Below are positions 16,604 to 25,888 of a stretch of 64,000 nucleotides of DNA, one piece after another. Every line of letters begins with the position of its first letter. The stretch's first letter is position 1. This stretch comes from an uncultured Myxococcales bacterium (GTDB lineage Bacteria; Myxococcota_A; UBA9042). The position numbers and the translations under genes are program-made. The notes under the pieces are model-generated. The model did not search any database. It was not told where the DNA came from and saw only the letters and a program-made list of their open reading frames with translations. The stretch lies in NCBI GenBank assembly GCA_903929795.1, contig CAIYWC010000097.1:310001-374000 (forward strand). Reading direction: 5' to 3'.

Positions 16604-19600
16604 TCAGCGCACGCAGCGGACGGCCGCGCCGCTGGTCGTGAAGATCGTCGACGCCGTAGAGCTGCCGTCAGCGAATAACACGCTCCAGATGCGGTTGCCG
16701 TTGGAACTGACGACCGTGTCGGCAGAAAAATAGTAATCCGCCGTTGCCGTGAAGATCTTGGGGATGGTCGGCGCGGCGATGCGGCGGTCGACAAGGGACT
16801 CCAGCTCCAGGAGGCTGGGCAGGCGCCAGGCGCCGCCGTCGAGCGCGAGCGTCGCGCACCACGCAGAGGCCTGGGCAAAGCCGTTGACGGCGGCTTGGCT
16901 GACGAGCTGCCAGTTGCGCCCGGTCACGTTGTCCAGCACCCAGCCCTTGGTCAAATCCGTGCCCCAGCGCGCGCCGGGGACGATGGCGGTGAGGAACGGC
17001 GAGCGCACGCAGCGGGCCCGCGCACTGCTGCCGGTGGACGGGACGGTCGTCTGGCCGTCGAGGAAGCTGACAACCCAATAGTTGGTCAAGTCCGCGCTCT
17101 GCACCACTGTCCAATACGGCTTCGCAACCGTCGTGGCGGTCAGCAAACTGCCCGTCGCCGGGTTGGACACCGTTGCGTCGCGCAGCGTCAGCAGCTCGGC
17201 GACGGTTGGCAGGCGCCAGTCGGTCAGGCCGTTGAGCGTGCTGTTTTGGCAGTAAAGTTGGGCGTTTGCGTACGTCTTGTCCGCGCCCGAGTCCGCCTTT
17301 TGCCAGGTCAGGTACGTGTTGTTGTCGCTGACCGTGCCGTCGCCGCCGTCGATGAGGTACTTGTTCGGCGACGGCTGGCGGATGCCCCAGGCGGGATAGT
17401 CGGGCGCGCAGACGCGGCTGCCGTCGGCCAGCGTGATGAGCGGGTGCGTCGTGGGGCAGCTCTGGGTTTTGGTGATGGTCAGCACGTAGCTGGGCACCGG
17501 ACCGCACGCGCCGAGGAAGCACTGCAAATTCGTGCCGCAAATCGTGCCGTTGGGCGATGTCGTGTGCGCGCAGCCGCCGACCGGGTCGCACGTGTCGACC
17601 GAGCAGGGGTTGCCGTCGTCGCAGCTGATGGCGTTGCCGGTGCAGCTGCCGCCGGCGCAGAAGTCGCCCGTGGTGCAGACGCTGTTGTCGTTGCAGGCGG
17701 CGTTGACGTTGCCGTGGGCGCAGCCCGTGACGTTGTCGCAGGAGTCGCTGGTGCACACGTTGCCGTCGTCGCAGTTCAGCGGCGTGCCGATGCAGGTGCC
17801 GCCGCTGCAGGTGTCCGCGGTCGTGCAGGCGCTGCCGTCGCTGCACGGGATGCCGTTCGCGTTGGTGATGTAGCAGCCGGTGGCCTTGGCGCACGCGTCG
17901 GTGGTGCACGCATTGCCATCGCTGCAGTTCACGGCGTTGCCGGCGCAGAGGCCGCCGTTGCAGGTGTCGCTCGCGGTGCATTTGTTGCCGTCGTCGCAGA
18001 CGGCGCTGACAAACGTGTAGGTGCAGCCCGAGGTCGGGTCGCAGCTGTCGCTGGTGCATGGGTTCTGGTCGTCGCAGTTCAGCTGGGTGCCGATGCAGAC
18101 CTTGTGCGCGCAGGTGTCCGCGGTCGTGCACGCGTTGCCGTCGTTGCAGGGCGAGACGTCTTCAGTCCAAGTGCACGTGTTGCCGTTGGAACAGGTGTCC
18201 GTGGTGCAGGCGTTGCCGTCCGAGCACGCGCTCACGCTCGGCACGTACACGCAGCCGCTCGTCGGGTCGCAGCTGTCATCCGTGCACAGGTTCTGGTCGT
18301 CGCAGCTGACGTTGTTGCCCAAGCACGCGCCGCTGCTGCACGTGTCGCCAGTGGTGCACAGGTTGCCGTCATTGCAGCCGCTGGCGTTGAATTTGTGGAC
18401 GCAGCCCTTGCCGGCGACGCAGCTGTCGTCGGTGCACGTGTTGCCATCGTCGCAGTTCAGCGTGCTGCCCTTGCAGACGCCGGCTTTGCAGACGTCGCCA
18501 GTTGTGCACTCGTTCAGGTCATTGCAATTGCTGGTGTTGTCGACGTTCAGACAGCCCTGTGTCGCGTCGCAGATGTCGGTCGTGCAGGCGTTGCCGTCGT
18601 TGCAGCTGCCGGTGTTGCTCGTGTGGACGCAGCCGGAGGTCTGGTCGCAGCTGTCGTCGGTGCAGACGTTTTGGTCGTCGCAGCTCAGCGTCGTGCCGGC
18701 GCACAGGCCGACGGCGCAGGTGTCGCCGGTGGTGCACGCGTTGCCGTCGTCGCAGGTCGCGGTGCCAAAGGCGTGGACGCAGCCCACGCCGGACTTGCAG
18801 CTGTCGGACGTGCACGGGTTCGCGTCGTCGCAGCTCAGGGTCACGCCGACGCACGCGCCGTTGCTGCACTTGTCGCCGATGGTGCACGCGTTGTTGTCGC
18901 TGCAGCCCTGCTGGTTGTTGGCGTGCGTGCAGCCGCTGCCGGATTGGCACGCGTCGTTGGTGCACGGGTTGCCGTCGTTGCAGTCGCTCAGCGTGCCGAC
19001 GCAGCCACCGTCCTGGCACGTGTCGCCGGTCGTGCAGGCGTTGCCGTCGTCGCACGCGCTGGTGGTGTTGCTGTAGGTGCAGCCCAAGCCGGCCGCGCAG
19101 AGGTCGTTGGTGCAGGTGTTGCCGTCGTCGCAGTTGGTGGGCACGCCGGCGCAGCTGCCGTTTTGGCACTGGTCGCTGTCGGTGCAGCTGTTGCCGTCGT
19201 TGCACGGCGTCGACGTGTTCTTGTGGATGCAGCCCACGGCGGGCTGGCAGCTGTCGGTCGTGCACGCGTTGTTGTCGTCGCACAAGATCGGGCTGCCCAC
19301 GCAGCCACCGTCCGCGCACGTGTCGCCGCCGGTGCAGGCGTTGCCGTCGGTGCAGCTCACCGTCACGTTCTGGTGCACGCAGCCGTTCAGCGCCGAGCAG
19401 CTGTCGTTGGTGCACACGTTCTGGTCGTCGCAGTCCAGCGGGTCGCCGGTGCAGGCTCCCGACGCGCACGAGTCGCCGGTGGTGCACGCGTTGCCGTCCG
19501 AGCACGCCGCCGTGCTGGCGGGATGCACGCAGCCCTTGACGCCAGCGCAGCTGTCGGTGGTGCAGGCGTTGCCGTCGTCGCAAGACACGTTGTCGATGGT

Positions 19601-20596
19601 GCCGTCGCAGTCGTCGTCCACGGCGTTGCAGACTTCCTTGGCGCCGGGGTGCGTGTCCGGGTTGCTGTCGTCGCAGTCGGTCGCGTCGGTGACGTAGCCA
19701 GGCGGCTGCACGCAGCCTTCCACGGTCATGCTGGGATTGCCGTAGCCGTCGTTGTCGGCGTCCCGGTGGTAGGCGGTCTGGACGCCCTCGTCGGTCAAGC
19801 CGTTGCAGTTGTCGTCGATACCATTGCAGATTTCCACGGCGGCGGTCGGCCCGATGCATGCGCTCAGGCCGTCTGCCCCGCACTTGCGCGTGCCTGAGCA
19901 CGTCCCCGCGGCGTTTTGCACAAGGCAGGTCGTGCTCGCGCCGGCGAGGATCGCGTTGGCCGAGCAGCTGCACGCGCCGCTTGTCAACACGCACTGCTTG
20001 CCGGAGCCCTTTTCGCCGGCGGACGGGTTGCACGCGTAACCGCTGGGGCAGTCGCTTGTCGTGTCGCAGGTGCCGCCGCAGAAGCTGCCCGCAGTGCCGT
20101 TGGCGACGCAGAGCGAACCGGCGTTGATGGCGCCGCACTCGGCGTCGGTCTGGCAGGGCCGGCAGAGCGCGGCGAACTGCGGCAGGCAGACAAATGCGGT
20201 GTCCGCGCTCCCGGCGATTTGCCCGCATTTGAAGCCGTTGGGGCAGCAATCCACGCACGCCTGGGTGCAGATTTTGCCGGCGGAGCTGTCGACGCAAAAG
20301 CCGCTCTGGCAGTCGCCCGCGGTGGCGCATGGCGCGCCGGGCTCGCCCGATGCCGGCTTGGCGGGAAAGTCGCAGGGCGATTGCGTGTCGGGCGCGTTGG
20401 CATCCGCGTCGCTGCTTGTCGCGTCGGTGCCTTTGGCGGTGTCGCTGCCGGGGCCGACGTCGCCCTTGGCGGCATCGGCAGTGGTCGCGTCGGTGCCGCT
20501 TGCCGCGACGTCAGCGCCGTCGGCGGACGCGCCGGCCTTGCTGCCACACGCGGTGCAGGCGCCCAACACCGCTATCCACAACCACAAATGCCGCAT
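16604..20596 (-). CDS. Giant Cys-repeat lipoprotein with MopE-type repeat and two DUF1566 (Lcl) domains
   Basis: 1330 residues from ATG 20596 (AGGAA 8 nt upstream). The N-terminus has a short hydrophobic segment with LGAC, then CTAC; either Cys could be lipidated. An Asp/Ala/Thr linker and dickkopf-like Cys pairs follow. A MopE/PF11617-type metal-binding stretch comes next (ICNGIDDNCNGLTDEG, then DADNDGYG and TDCDDSNPDTHPGA, then CNAVDDDCDG). About twenty CxDGNxCTxxDxC units fill the middle. The C-terminal ~330 residues hold two DUF1566/Lcl-like domains: TYLTWQ and GLTDWRLPTVAELLTL in the first, AWRLPSLLELESLVD in the second. Lcl domains are linked to collagen or surface binding in other bacteria. 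A 93-bp gap separates it from the next minus-strand giant gene, which has its own promoter. Confidence 0.88.
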   Translation of the reverse strand: MRHLWLWIAVLGACTACGSKAGASADGADVAASGTDATTADAAKGDVGPGSDTAKGTDATSSDADANAPDTQSPCDFPAKPASGEPGAPCATAGDCQSGFCVDSSAGKICTQACVDCCPNGFKCGQIAGSADTAFVCLPQFAALCRPCQTDAECGAINAGSLCVANGTAGSFCGGTCDTTSDCPSGYACNPSAGEKGSGKQCVLTSGACSCSANAILAGASTTCLVQNAAGTCSGTRKCGADGLSACIGPTAAVEICNGIDDNCNGLTDEGVQTAYHRDADNDGYGNPSMTVEGCVQPPGYVTDATDCDDSNPDTHPGAKEVCNAVDDDCDGTIDNVSCDDGNACTTDSCAGVKGCVHPASTAACSDGNACTTGDSCASGACTGDPLDCDDQNVCTNDSCSALNGCVHQNVTVSCTDGNACTGGDTCADGGCVGSPILCDDNNACTTDSCQPAVGCIHKNTSTPCNDGNSCTDSDQCQNGSCAGVPTNCDDGNTCTNDLCAAGLGCTYSNTTSACDDGNACTTGDTCQDGGCVGTLSDCNDGNPCTNDACQSGSGCTHANNQQGCSDNNACTIGDKCSNGACVGVTLSCDDANPCTSDSCKSGVGCVHAFGTATCDDGNACTTGDTCAVGLCAGTTLSCDDQNVCTDDSCDQTSGCVHTSNTGSCNDGNACTTDICDATQGCLNVDNTSNCNDLNECTTGDVCKAGVCKGSTLNCDDGNTCTDDSCVAGKGCVHKFNASGCNDGNLCTTGDTCSSGACLGNNVSCDDQNLCTDDSCDPTSGCVYVPSVSACSDGNACTTDTCSNGNTCTWTEDVSPCNDGNACTTADTCAHKVCIGTQLNCDDQNPCTSDSCDPTSGCTYTFVSAVCDDGNKCTASDTCNGGLCAGNAVNCSDGNACTTDACAKATGCYITNANGIPCSDGSACTTADTCSGGTCIGTPLNCDDGNVCTSDSCDNVTGCAHGNVNAACNDNSVCTTGDFCAGGSCTGNAISCDDGNPCSVDTCDPVGGCAHTTSPNGTICGTNLQCFLGACGPVPSYVLTITKTQSCPTTHPLITLADGSRVCAPDYPAWGIRQPSPNKYLIDGGDGTVSDNNTYLTWQKADSGADKTYANAQLYCQNSTLNGLTDWRLPTVAELLTLRDATVSNPATGSLLTATTVAKPYWTVVQSADLTNYWVVSFLDGQTTVPSTGSSARARCVRSPFLTAIVPGARWGTDLTKGWVLDNVTGRNWQLVSQAAVNGFAQASAWCATLALDGGAWRLPSLLELESLVDRRIAAPTIPKIFTATADYYFSADTVVSSNGNRIWSVLFADGSSTASTIFTTSGAAVRCVR

Positions 20597-20892
20597 GAAT
20601 CCGTTCCTGTGCCCAAGAAGTGCCGCAGCCGCGCGCGGCGTTCACAAACGATGGCGCAATGGCCGCCAATGATCAATGGCAGAATCGCGCCGCGACGCAA
20701 GTTCTGGCGTGGCCCGCGGTTGCCGGCGCGCTGACATTTGCACACCAAAAAGACACTTGCGGCGCTGCATCGGCGGGCGTACCTTCCGGCGCGCTCGGGT
20801 CAGGTTCGGCCCGCGCGCCCCGTCGTAATCCTCAGCAGCTGCCGCGCTTTTTCGCCCCAGCCGCCGACTTGCCTGCCTACCAGGAGGTCGCC
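20597..20892. other. Intergenic region between divergent genes
   Basis: 296 bp between the divergent giant lipoprotein gene and the small gene at 20893. An AGGAGG ribosome site lies at 20882-20887. I see no convincing promoter pair, RNA gene or repeat. Confidence 0.5.
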
Positions 20893-21249
20893 ATGCCACA
20901 GAATTCCGTGCCCACGCCGCCGGCCGCGCCGTCGTTGGCGCTTGATGCGTTGCTTGTCCAGCTGGAGCGCTGCGAGGCGGAAACCGTCCAGCTGCTCGGG
21001 CCCGCGTACATCAAACGGCTGCAGCAGTGGCGGCGATACCGCGCGGATCCGCTGAAGCTGGCGGCGTTCATCCGCGACTGCCTGCGCCGCACGTCGGTGA
21101 ACGGCTGGGCGCTGCACCAAAAAGGCGGGCTGAGCCTGGAGGCGATCGTGATTGCCTTTGGCCCGCCGCTGTTTACCAAGCAGGACGTGGACCACGCGCG
21201 CGAGACGCTGGGCCTGGTGGCGGTGGCGGCGGTGGTTGCGCGGCGGTAG
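20893..21249 (+). CDS. Hypothetical protein, 118 aa
   Basis: ATG 20893 is preceded by a perfect AGGAGG with a 5-nt spacer, so the start is well supported even though the frame is open further upstream. The product is a small soluble protein with a Pro/Ala-rich N-terminus, a helical middle (RLQQWRRYRADPLKLAAFIRDCLRRT) that includes two Cys, and an Ala/Val-rich C-terminus. I do not recognise the family. It converges with the WecA-like gene 31 bp away. Confidence 0.65.
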   Translation: MPQNSVPTPPAAPSLALDALLVQLERCEAETVQLLGPAYIKRLQQWRRYRADPLKLAAFIRDCLRRTSVNGWALHQKGGLSLEAIVIAFGPPLFTKQDVDHARETLGLVAVAAVVARR

Positions 21250-21280
21250 GGGGCGGTGTGCGCGGGGCCGGCGCCTCGCG

Positions 21281-22243
21281 TCAAATCACCCAAGCCCTCA
21301 GCATCACCACAACCGCCGTCAGCACGCCGCAAATCCCGTACAGCAGCAGCACCGCCTGGCGCGGCGTCAGGCCCAGGTCCAGCAGCCGGTGGTGAATGTG
21401 CTCGCGGTCGGAGTGGAACGGCGACCGGCCGCGGATGGCGCGACGGCCAAAAGCCAGGAACGTGTCGGCGATCGGCAGGCCCAGCGCGACCGCCGGCAGC
21501 AGCAGGGCCAGACCCGTCGAGCGCTTGGACACCGTCCACAGCGAGGCCACGGCGAACAGGTAGCCGATGCCCATGCTGCCGGAATCACCCATGAAAATCA
21601 GCGCCGGCGAGAAATTGTACAGCAGAAAACCCAGGCACGACCCGCCGAGCACGGACGCGAACAGCGCGAGGATTGGGTTGCCGTCCATCACCGCGATGAT
21701 GAACAGCGCCAGCGACGCGAACACGGCGACGCCGGCGGCCAGGCCGTCCATGCCGTCGATGAGGTTCATGGCGTTGATGATGCCCGCGACCCAGAGCATC
21801 GTGACCGGCAGCGACAGCACGCCCAAGTTGTACGCGGTGCCCATGAGGCTGAACGAGTCAAAGCGCAGGCCGACCGACCAGAGCAGCACCGCGACGCTGA
21901 ACTGCACGCCCAGCTTGGCCCAGGCGCCGCAGCCGCGGATGTCGTCGTAGACGCCCAGGCCGAGGATCGCCAACGCGCCGAGAAAGAACGCGTGCAGGCG
22001 GGTGTCGTGCTCGCGCAGCTCTTGGGCAAAAGTGTTCGTGTAAAACAGCAGCGCGACCAGCGGCGACAGGCAGCCGGCGGTAATCGCGATGCCGCCCAGC
22101 CGCGGAATCGCGTCGCGGTGGATCTTGCGCACGCCGTCGGGCTGGTCGTACAGCCGCAGCCACCGCGCCAGGTGGAGCACCGGCGAAGTGGTCAGGGCGG
22201 CAATGCCCAGCGCCATCAAAAATGCCACGAGGAAGGTGCGCAA
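21281..22243 (-). CDS. WecA/MraY-family undecaprenyl-phosphate sugar-1-phosphate transferase
   Basis: 320 residues with about ten hydrophobic segments. Family motifs are visible: the cytoplasmic loop with IHRDAIPRLGG, the DD pair in GVYDDIRGCG, NLIDGMDGLAAG, FMGDSGSM and the C-terminal REHIHHRLLDLG, which is typical of the WecA/TagO branch rather than MraY. The enzyme moves a HexNAc-1-phosphate from a UDP-sugar to the lipid carrier at the inner membrane, starting O-antigen, exopolysaccharide or teichoic-type polymers. TTG 22243 is taken as the start, with GGAG 10 nt upstream. Last gene of the minus-strand polysaccharide run, 108 bp after the heparinase-like gene. Confidence 0.9.
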   Translation of the reverse strand: MRTFLVAFLMALGIAALTTSPVLHLARWLRLYDQPDGVRKIHRDAIPRLGGIAITAGCLSPLVALLFYTNTFAQELREHDTRLHAFFLGALAILGLGVYDDIRGCGAWAKLGVQFSVAVLLWSVGLRFDSFSLMGTAYNLGVLSLPVTMLWVAGIINAMNLIDGMDGLAAGVAVFASLALFIIAVMDGNPILALFASVLGGSCLGFLLYNFSPALIFMGDSGSMGIGYLFAVASLWTVSKRSTGLALLLPAVALGLPIADTFLAFGRRAIRGRSPFHSDREHIHHRLLDLGLTPRQAVLLLYGICGVLTAVVVMLRAWVI

Positions 22244-22351
22244 GGCGCTCGATCTCCGACTGTTGGAACGCCACCGCGGCGGCTGCGGCGGAACCCGTCT
22301 GGTCCCGCGCTGGTTTGGTTGCCGCGGACGGCCGTCAGGATCTTACTGCAC

Positions 22352-24082
22352 TCACAAGCGTGCCGCCAGCGCGGCCCACGGCGCGGCGAAGCGCTCGCTC
22401 ATTTCTTTGCAATCGCCGCCGCCGAACGCGATCCACGTGCCGTGGACATCCACCGGCGCGTGCAATTCCTGGCCCTCCAGCACCTGCCCGCGGCCGGCAA
22501 AACGCAGGCCGGTCGCCAAGCTCAGCGGCCGCGACGCGCTGACGGCGATGCGCTCGCGCCCCACCCGCAGGCGCTCCACGCTCTCGGGCTGCACACGCGG
22601 CGCCAGGAGAAACCGCGCGATCGCCTCGCCGGGACCCTGCAGCGCGTCCGCGACGACGAGCTTGCCGCTGGCGTGATGCGCGCACAGCCGGACGTGGCGG
22701 TGGCTGCCGTGCGGCCAGACGTGAACCGCCGTCAGCCAGTCCCAGCCATCGGTCCGGCCGCTCTCGACGTGTGCCACCTCGCCGCGCGCGCCGACGCGAA
22801 ACGCGCCCCACAGCTCCAGCTGCGGCACGTTCAGCACCTGCACGGTCGAGTGGCTCGGCTCGCGGCGGTTCAGCTCGCGGTGGACGTCGCCTTCGTAGCC
22901 GGCCAGCCCGGCGTCGGCCACGATCCGCACGTCGTTGCGGCTCCATTCCACCGAAAGCGTGTCCGCGTGTGCGTGACCCGGCTGCGGCGTCCACGCTGGC
23001 GGCGCGGTGTGCACGATGGCGAAATGCCCGCCGTGGCGCGACACCCACGCCGACTGCTTGGCGTCCGTCTGACCGCGCGCAGTCCCGCCCAGCGCTGTCC
23101 GCACCATCGGCAGCGTATCCAGCGCGTCCGGATCCGTGTCGCCAAACGCCGGCAGCCGCCCATCCGGGTGCACCGCCGCCGCCAGCCAGCCCAGCGCCCG
23201 GTGCAGCAGGTGGTCAAAGCGCATCCGCGCCGGGCCCTGTGGCCACAGCGCCCGCACCGTCAGCAGGTCCTCCAGCAGCAGCGCGTGGTACATCGGCGCG
23301 GCCTCGACGTGCGCGCCATCGCCGGGAAACTGCCGGTCTACTTCGTCCGCCAGCGCCGCGCGCGCCCGCGTGCCGCGCCCCCAGGCCAGCTCCGCCACCG
23401 TCTGCGCCGCGCGGTCCACAAGCAGGTGATTGCCGTCCAGGTGCCGCTCCGCCAGCAAGCCGAGGTCGCACGCCGCCGCGGCCGCAATCGCCAGCAGCAA
23501 GTCGCGCACGGCCGCATGGGCATCGGTCCAGCGATCCCGGCCGTGGTGCTCCGCCAGCGTCAGCCGCGCCGCCGCCCGGGTCGCCGCCAGCGTGCGCCGC
23601 GCCCGCGGATAGGGCTCCCACGGCTTGTCCAGGCGCGCTGACTGCGCCGCCCAGCCCTGCAGCGCCGTATGCAGCGCCTCGACGTCCGCGCCCGCCTGCA
23701 CCAGCGCGTGCGCCACAAGCGCGTCGGCCCAGTCCAGGTAGTGCGCCTCGTAGATTTCCAGCGGCCGCGCACCCGGCAGCGCCCAGGTGTCCGGTGGAAA
23801 CGCCGCCACCTCGCGTCCCGCCAGCACAAGCTTGCCCGCCAGCAGCGTGCGGGCGTCCGGCTGCGCAGCGCTCGCCAGCGCGGTCCCCAGCGCCACAAGC
23901 GGTTCATGCCGCGCCAGCCGCGCCGCATCCTGGCCGCGCTGCCGCCAGAAGGCCACAAGCACTGGCAGCCCCGGCCGCCAGGTCGCCTTGCGCGCGTCAT
24001 TGGCCAGCCGAAACGCGTGCATCTGCACCGGCAGCGGGCCCAGCGTGCGCCACCACAGCGCTGCTTCATCGGTCAGGCTCAC
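22352..24082 (-). CDS. Heparinase II/III-like family protein (polysaccharide lyase-like)
   Basis: 576 residues from GTG 24082, which overlaps the TGA of the upstream glycosyltransferase (GTGA). The first ~350 residues form an alpha/alpha-toroid region with LDGNHLLVD and FPGDGAHVEAAPMYH, the second resembling the 'DGGHxERSPMYH' motif of the family. The C-terminal part has GHAHADTLSVEWS and VADAGLAGYEGD, matching the Heparinase_II_III beta-sandwich where the conserved His lies. Members cleave or modify uronate-containing polysaccharides and are common in O-antigen and capsule clusters. No signal peptide is seen, unlike secreted lyases, so a role in making or editing the local polymer is more likely than degradation of host glycans. 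Confidence 0.85.
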   Translation of the reverse strand: MSLTDEAALWWRTLGPLPVQMHAFRLANDARKATWRPGLPVLVAFWRQRGQDAARLARHEPLVALGTALASAAQPDARTLLAGKLVLAGREVAAFPPDTWALPGARPLEIYEAHYLDWADALVAHALVQAGADVEALHTALQGWAAQSARLDKPWEPYPRARRTLAATRAAARLTLAEHHGRDRWTDAHAAVRDLLLAIAAAAACDLGLLAERHLDGNHLLVDRAAQTVAELAWGRGTRARAALADEVDRQFPGDGAHVEAAPMYHALLLEDLLTVRALWPQGPARMRFDHLLHRALGWLAAAVHPDGRLPAFGDTDPDALDTLPMVRTALGGTARGQTDAKQSAWVSRHGGHFAIVHTAPPAWTPQPGHAHADTLSVEWSRNDVRIVADAGLAGYEGDVHRELNRREPSHSTVQVLNVPQLELWGAFRVGARGEVAHVESGRTDGWDWLTAVHVWPHGSHRHVRLCAHHASGKLVVADALQGPGEAIARFLLAPRVQPESVERLRVGRERIAVSASRPLSLATGLRFAGRGQVLEGQELHAPVDVHGTWIAFGGGDCKEMSERFAAPWAALAARL

Positions 24083-25338
24083 GGCGCACGTCCTTGGGCG
24101 ACGGCGTCCAGCAAAACAGCCCGAAACCGCTGGGCAATCTCCGCCCGGTCGTTGTGGGTTTCCACGTAGCGCCGGCCGCGAGCGCCCTGGGCATCGGCCG
24201 CGGCGTCGTCCGCCAGCAGCGCGTCCAGCCCCGCCTGCAGCCCCGGGCCGTCGCCGGCCGCCGAGACGCTGCCACAATCGGCAATCCATGCAATGTCGGC
24301 TACTTCGCCATCCGCGCTCAAAATCACCGGCCTCCCTGACGCCATCGACTCGTAGATTTTCGACGGCACCGTATGGTTGTCCTTGCGCGGCCGCAGGATC
24401 ACAAGCGTCGCCCACGCGGCATGGTACAGGCCCGGCACCAGCTTGCGATCCACCGGGCCAATCACGCTGACATTTTTCAGGTTTTCCGTGCGTACGCGGT
24501 CCAGCAGGTGCTGGCGCAGGCTGCCGTCGCCCACCAGGCAAAAGTGCAGCCGCTGGTCGCCGGCCGCCTGGCGCTGCTTGGCCAGATCCAGCACCAAATC
24601 CAGGCCTTGCGGCGGATTGAACACGCCCGCATAGACCACCAGGTTCTTGTCCAGCGGCACGGCGTTTTGCACCAGCCAAGCGCGCGCTTGGTCTTTGGTT
24701 TCAAGCGCTTCGCGGTCAAATCGCGCCAAATCCGCGCCATTCGACAGCACGTGCACCGTGCCCGGCCGCGCGCCCAACTCCAGGAGCCGGACCTTCTTGC
24801 CTTCGCTCACAGTCGTCACCGCCGCCGAGCCTGCCAGCACCACGCGGTTCAGTGCTTCCAACGCCTGGATCGCCGGTCCCGCCTGCACCCGCCCGGCCGC
24901 CACCACGGCTTCTGGCCAGATATCACGGACATCCAGCACATGCGGCACGCCGAACCGCTTGGCCAGCAGCCACGACGTGTAGCCCACCGTCGGCGGCGGC
25001 GTTGTGCCAATGACGAGGTCCGGCGCGGTCGTCAGCGGCAGGCCTCGCGCCAGCGCACTCGCGGCAAACGTCGCGTAAAGCATGGCTTTTCGCGCCGGCG
25101 TATGCCCGCCCAGCGCCAGGATCGGCGTGCGAATCACGCGGATGCCGTCGATGGTCTCGGTCTGGCTCAGCCGCTGGCGCGCACCGGGGTAGATGCGGCC
25201 CTGCGGAAAATTGGGAAACGTCGTCAGGACCGTGACGTCGTCGCCGGCTTGCACGAAAGCGCGGCCCAAATCGCCAAAACGCGCGGCAGGGGCGCCCATT
25301 TCCGGGTGAAAAAACTGCGACACAACGAGGACGCGCAC
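24079..25338 (-). CDS. Glycosyltransferase family 4, WbuB-like
   Basis: 419 residues. The N-terminal Rossmann domain starts MRVLVVSQFFHPEMGAPAARF, followed by TTFPNFPQGRIYPG, a pairing typical of WbuB-type N-acetylfucosamine or HexNAc transferases. The C-terminal domain has VVYAGVFNPPQGLD and the donor-binding region VPSKIYESMASGRPVI, with the conserved Glu. It transfers a sugar from a nucleotide donor to a lipid-linked acceptor in the cytoplasm. It is coupled to the heparinase-like gene (4-bp overlap) and starts 4 bp after the SspB stop, so it belongs to one transcription unit with both. Confidence 0.92.
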   Translation of the reverse strand: MRVLVVSQFFHPEMGAPAARFGDLGRAFVQAGDDVTVLTTFPNFPQGRIYPGARQRLSQTETIDGIRVIRTPILALGGHTPARKAMLYATFAASALARGLPLTTAPDLVIGTTPPPTVGYTSWLLAKRFGVPHVLDVRDIWPEAVVAAGRVQAGPAIQALEALNRVVLAGSAAVTTVSEGKKVRLLELGARPGTVHVLSNGADLARFDREALETKDQARAWLVQNAVPLDKNLVVYAGVFNPPQGLDLVLDLAKQRQAAGDQRLHFCLVGDGSLRQHLLDRVRTENLKNVSVIGPVDRKLVPGLYHAAWATLVILRPRKDNHTVPSKIYESMASGRPVILSADGEVADIAWIADCGSVSAAGDGPGLQAGLDALLADDAAADAQGARGRRYVETHNDRAEIAQRFRAVLLDAVAQGRAP

Positions 25339-25342
25339 GGGC

Positions 25343-25882
25343 CTACTTTACGCGGCGCAAATGGCCGGTCGCACGCGGGGTTGCGGGCGGTTCTGCAGGC
25401 GGTTCGGCGGCGGATTCCGCTGGCACGACGGGGACTTCTTTGCCACCGGCGATGACCTGCAAGCCGCGGCGGGCGGGGGCCTCGTTGGAGGTATCGGGCA
25501 GGGCGTCTGCGTCCACGGCTTCAGCGCGTTTGCGCTGGGCCTTCGGCGCGGCGCGATGGGCGTCCGCGGGCAAATCCTCTTGCCAATGCTGGCCTTGCGT
25601 GCGGCCGTCGTCCGTGATCGCGAAAACGGCGGTCCACGGCACCACGCACAGATGCGGCTGGCCACCGAACTGCAGCGTCGCGCGCACCTCATTGTCATCA
25701 AAGGTAAAATCGGCGACGTTGTAGCGGTACGAATAGTTCAACACCAGCCATGGATCGCGCCGCAGCCGCTCCGGCACGCTGACGCCGGGCGCGCGGGCGT
25801 CGAAGTGCAGCGCGGTGACGCCGGATTCAAGCAGGCTGCGAAAGCAGCGCAGTTTGGCGCGGTTGCGGTCGACCAGGCTCAT
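25343..25882 (-). CDS. sspB: SspB-family ClpXP specificity-enhancing adaptor
   Basis: 179 residues. The core shows the SspB fold signature: LVLNYSYRYNVADFTFDDNEV, then FGGQPHLCVVPWTAVFAI, corresponding to the 'F(G)G..  ..IPW.AV.AI' motif of the family. A long, flexible Ala/Pro/Glu-rich tail ends in LRRVK, close to the LRVVK ClpX-binding (XB) tip of E. coli SspB; this independently supports the call. The adaptor binds ssrA-tagged or other substrates and delivers them to ClpXP. ATG 25882 uses a GGGAG inside the end of the GNAT gene, 6 bp upstream. The adjacent polysaccharide genes may be co-transcribed, with no obvious functional link. Confidence 0.85.
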   Translation of the reverse strand: MSLVDRNRAKLRCFRSLLESGVTALHFDARAPGVSVPERLRRDPWLVLNYSYRYNVADFTFDDNEVRATLQFGGQPHLCVVPWTAVFAITDDGRTQGQHWQEDLPADAHRAAPKAQRKRAEAVDADALPDTSNEAPARRGLQVIAGGKEVPVVPAESAAEPPAEPPATPRATGHLRRVK

Positions 25883-25888
25883 GCGCCG

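Noticed and set aside
16895-19897. 1000-codon plus-strand frame opposite the second giant lipoprotein
   Set aside because: Same antisense effect; Ala/Val/Arg repeats mirror the CxDGNxCT codons of the real gene.
11687-20000. Periodic DNA repeats suggesting a CRISPR-like array
   Set aside because: The periodicity is the codon pattern of CDDGNxCT protein repeats; there are no identical direct repeats with unique spacers and no cas genes.
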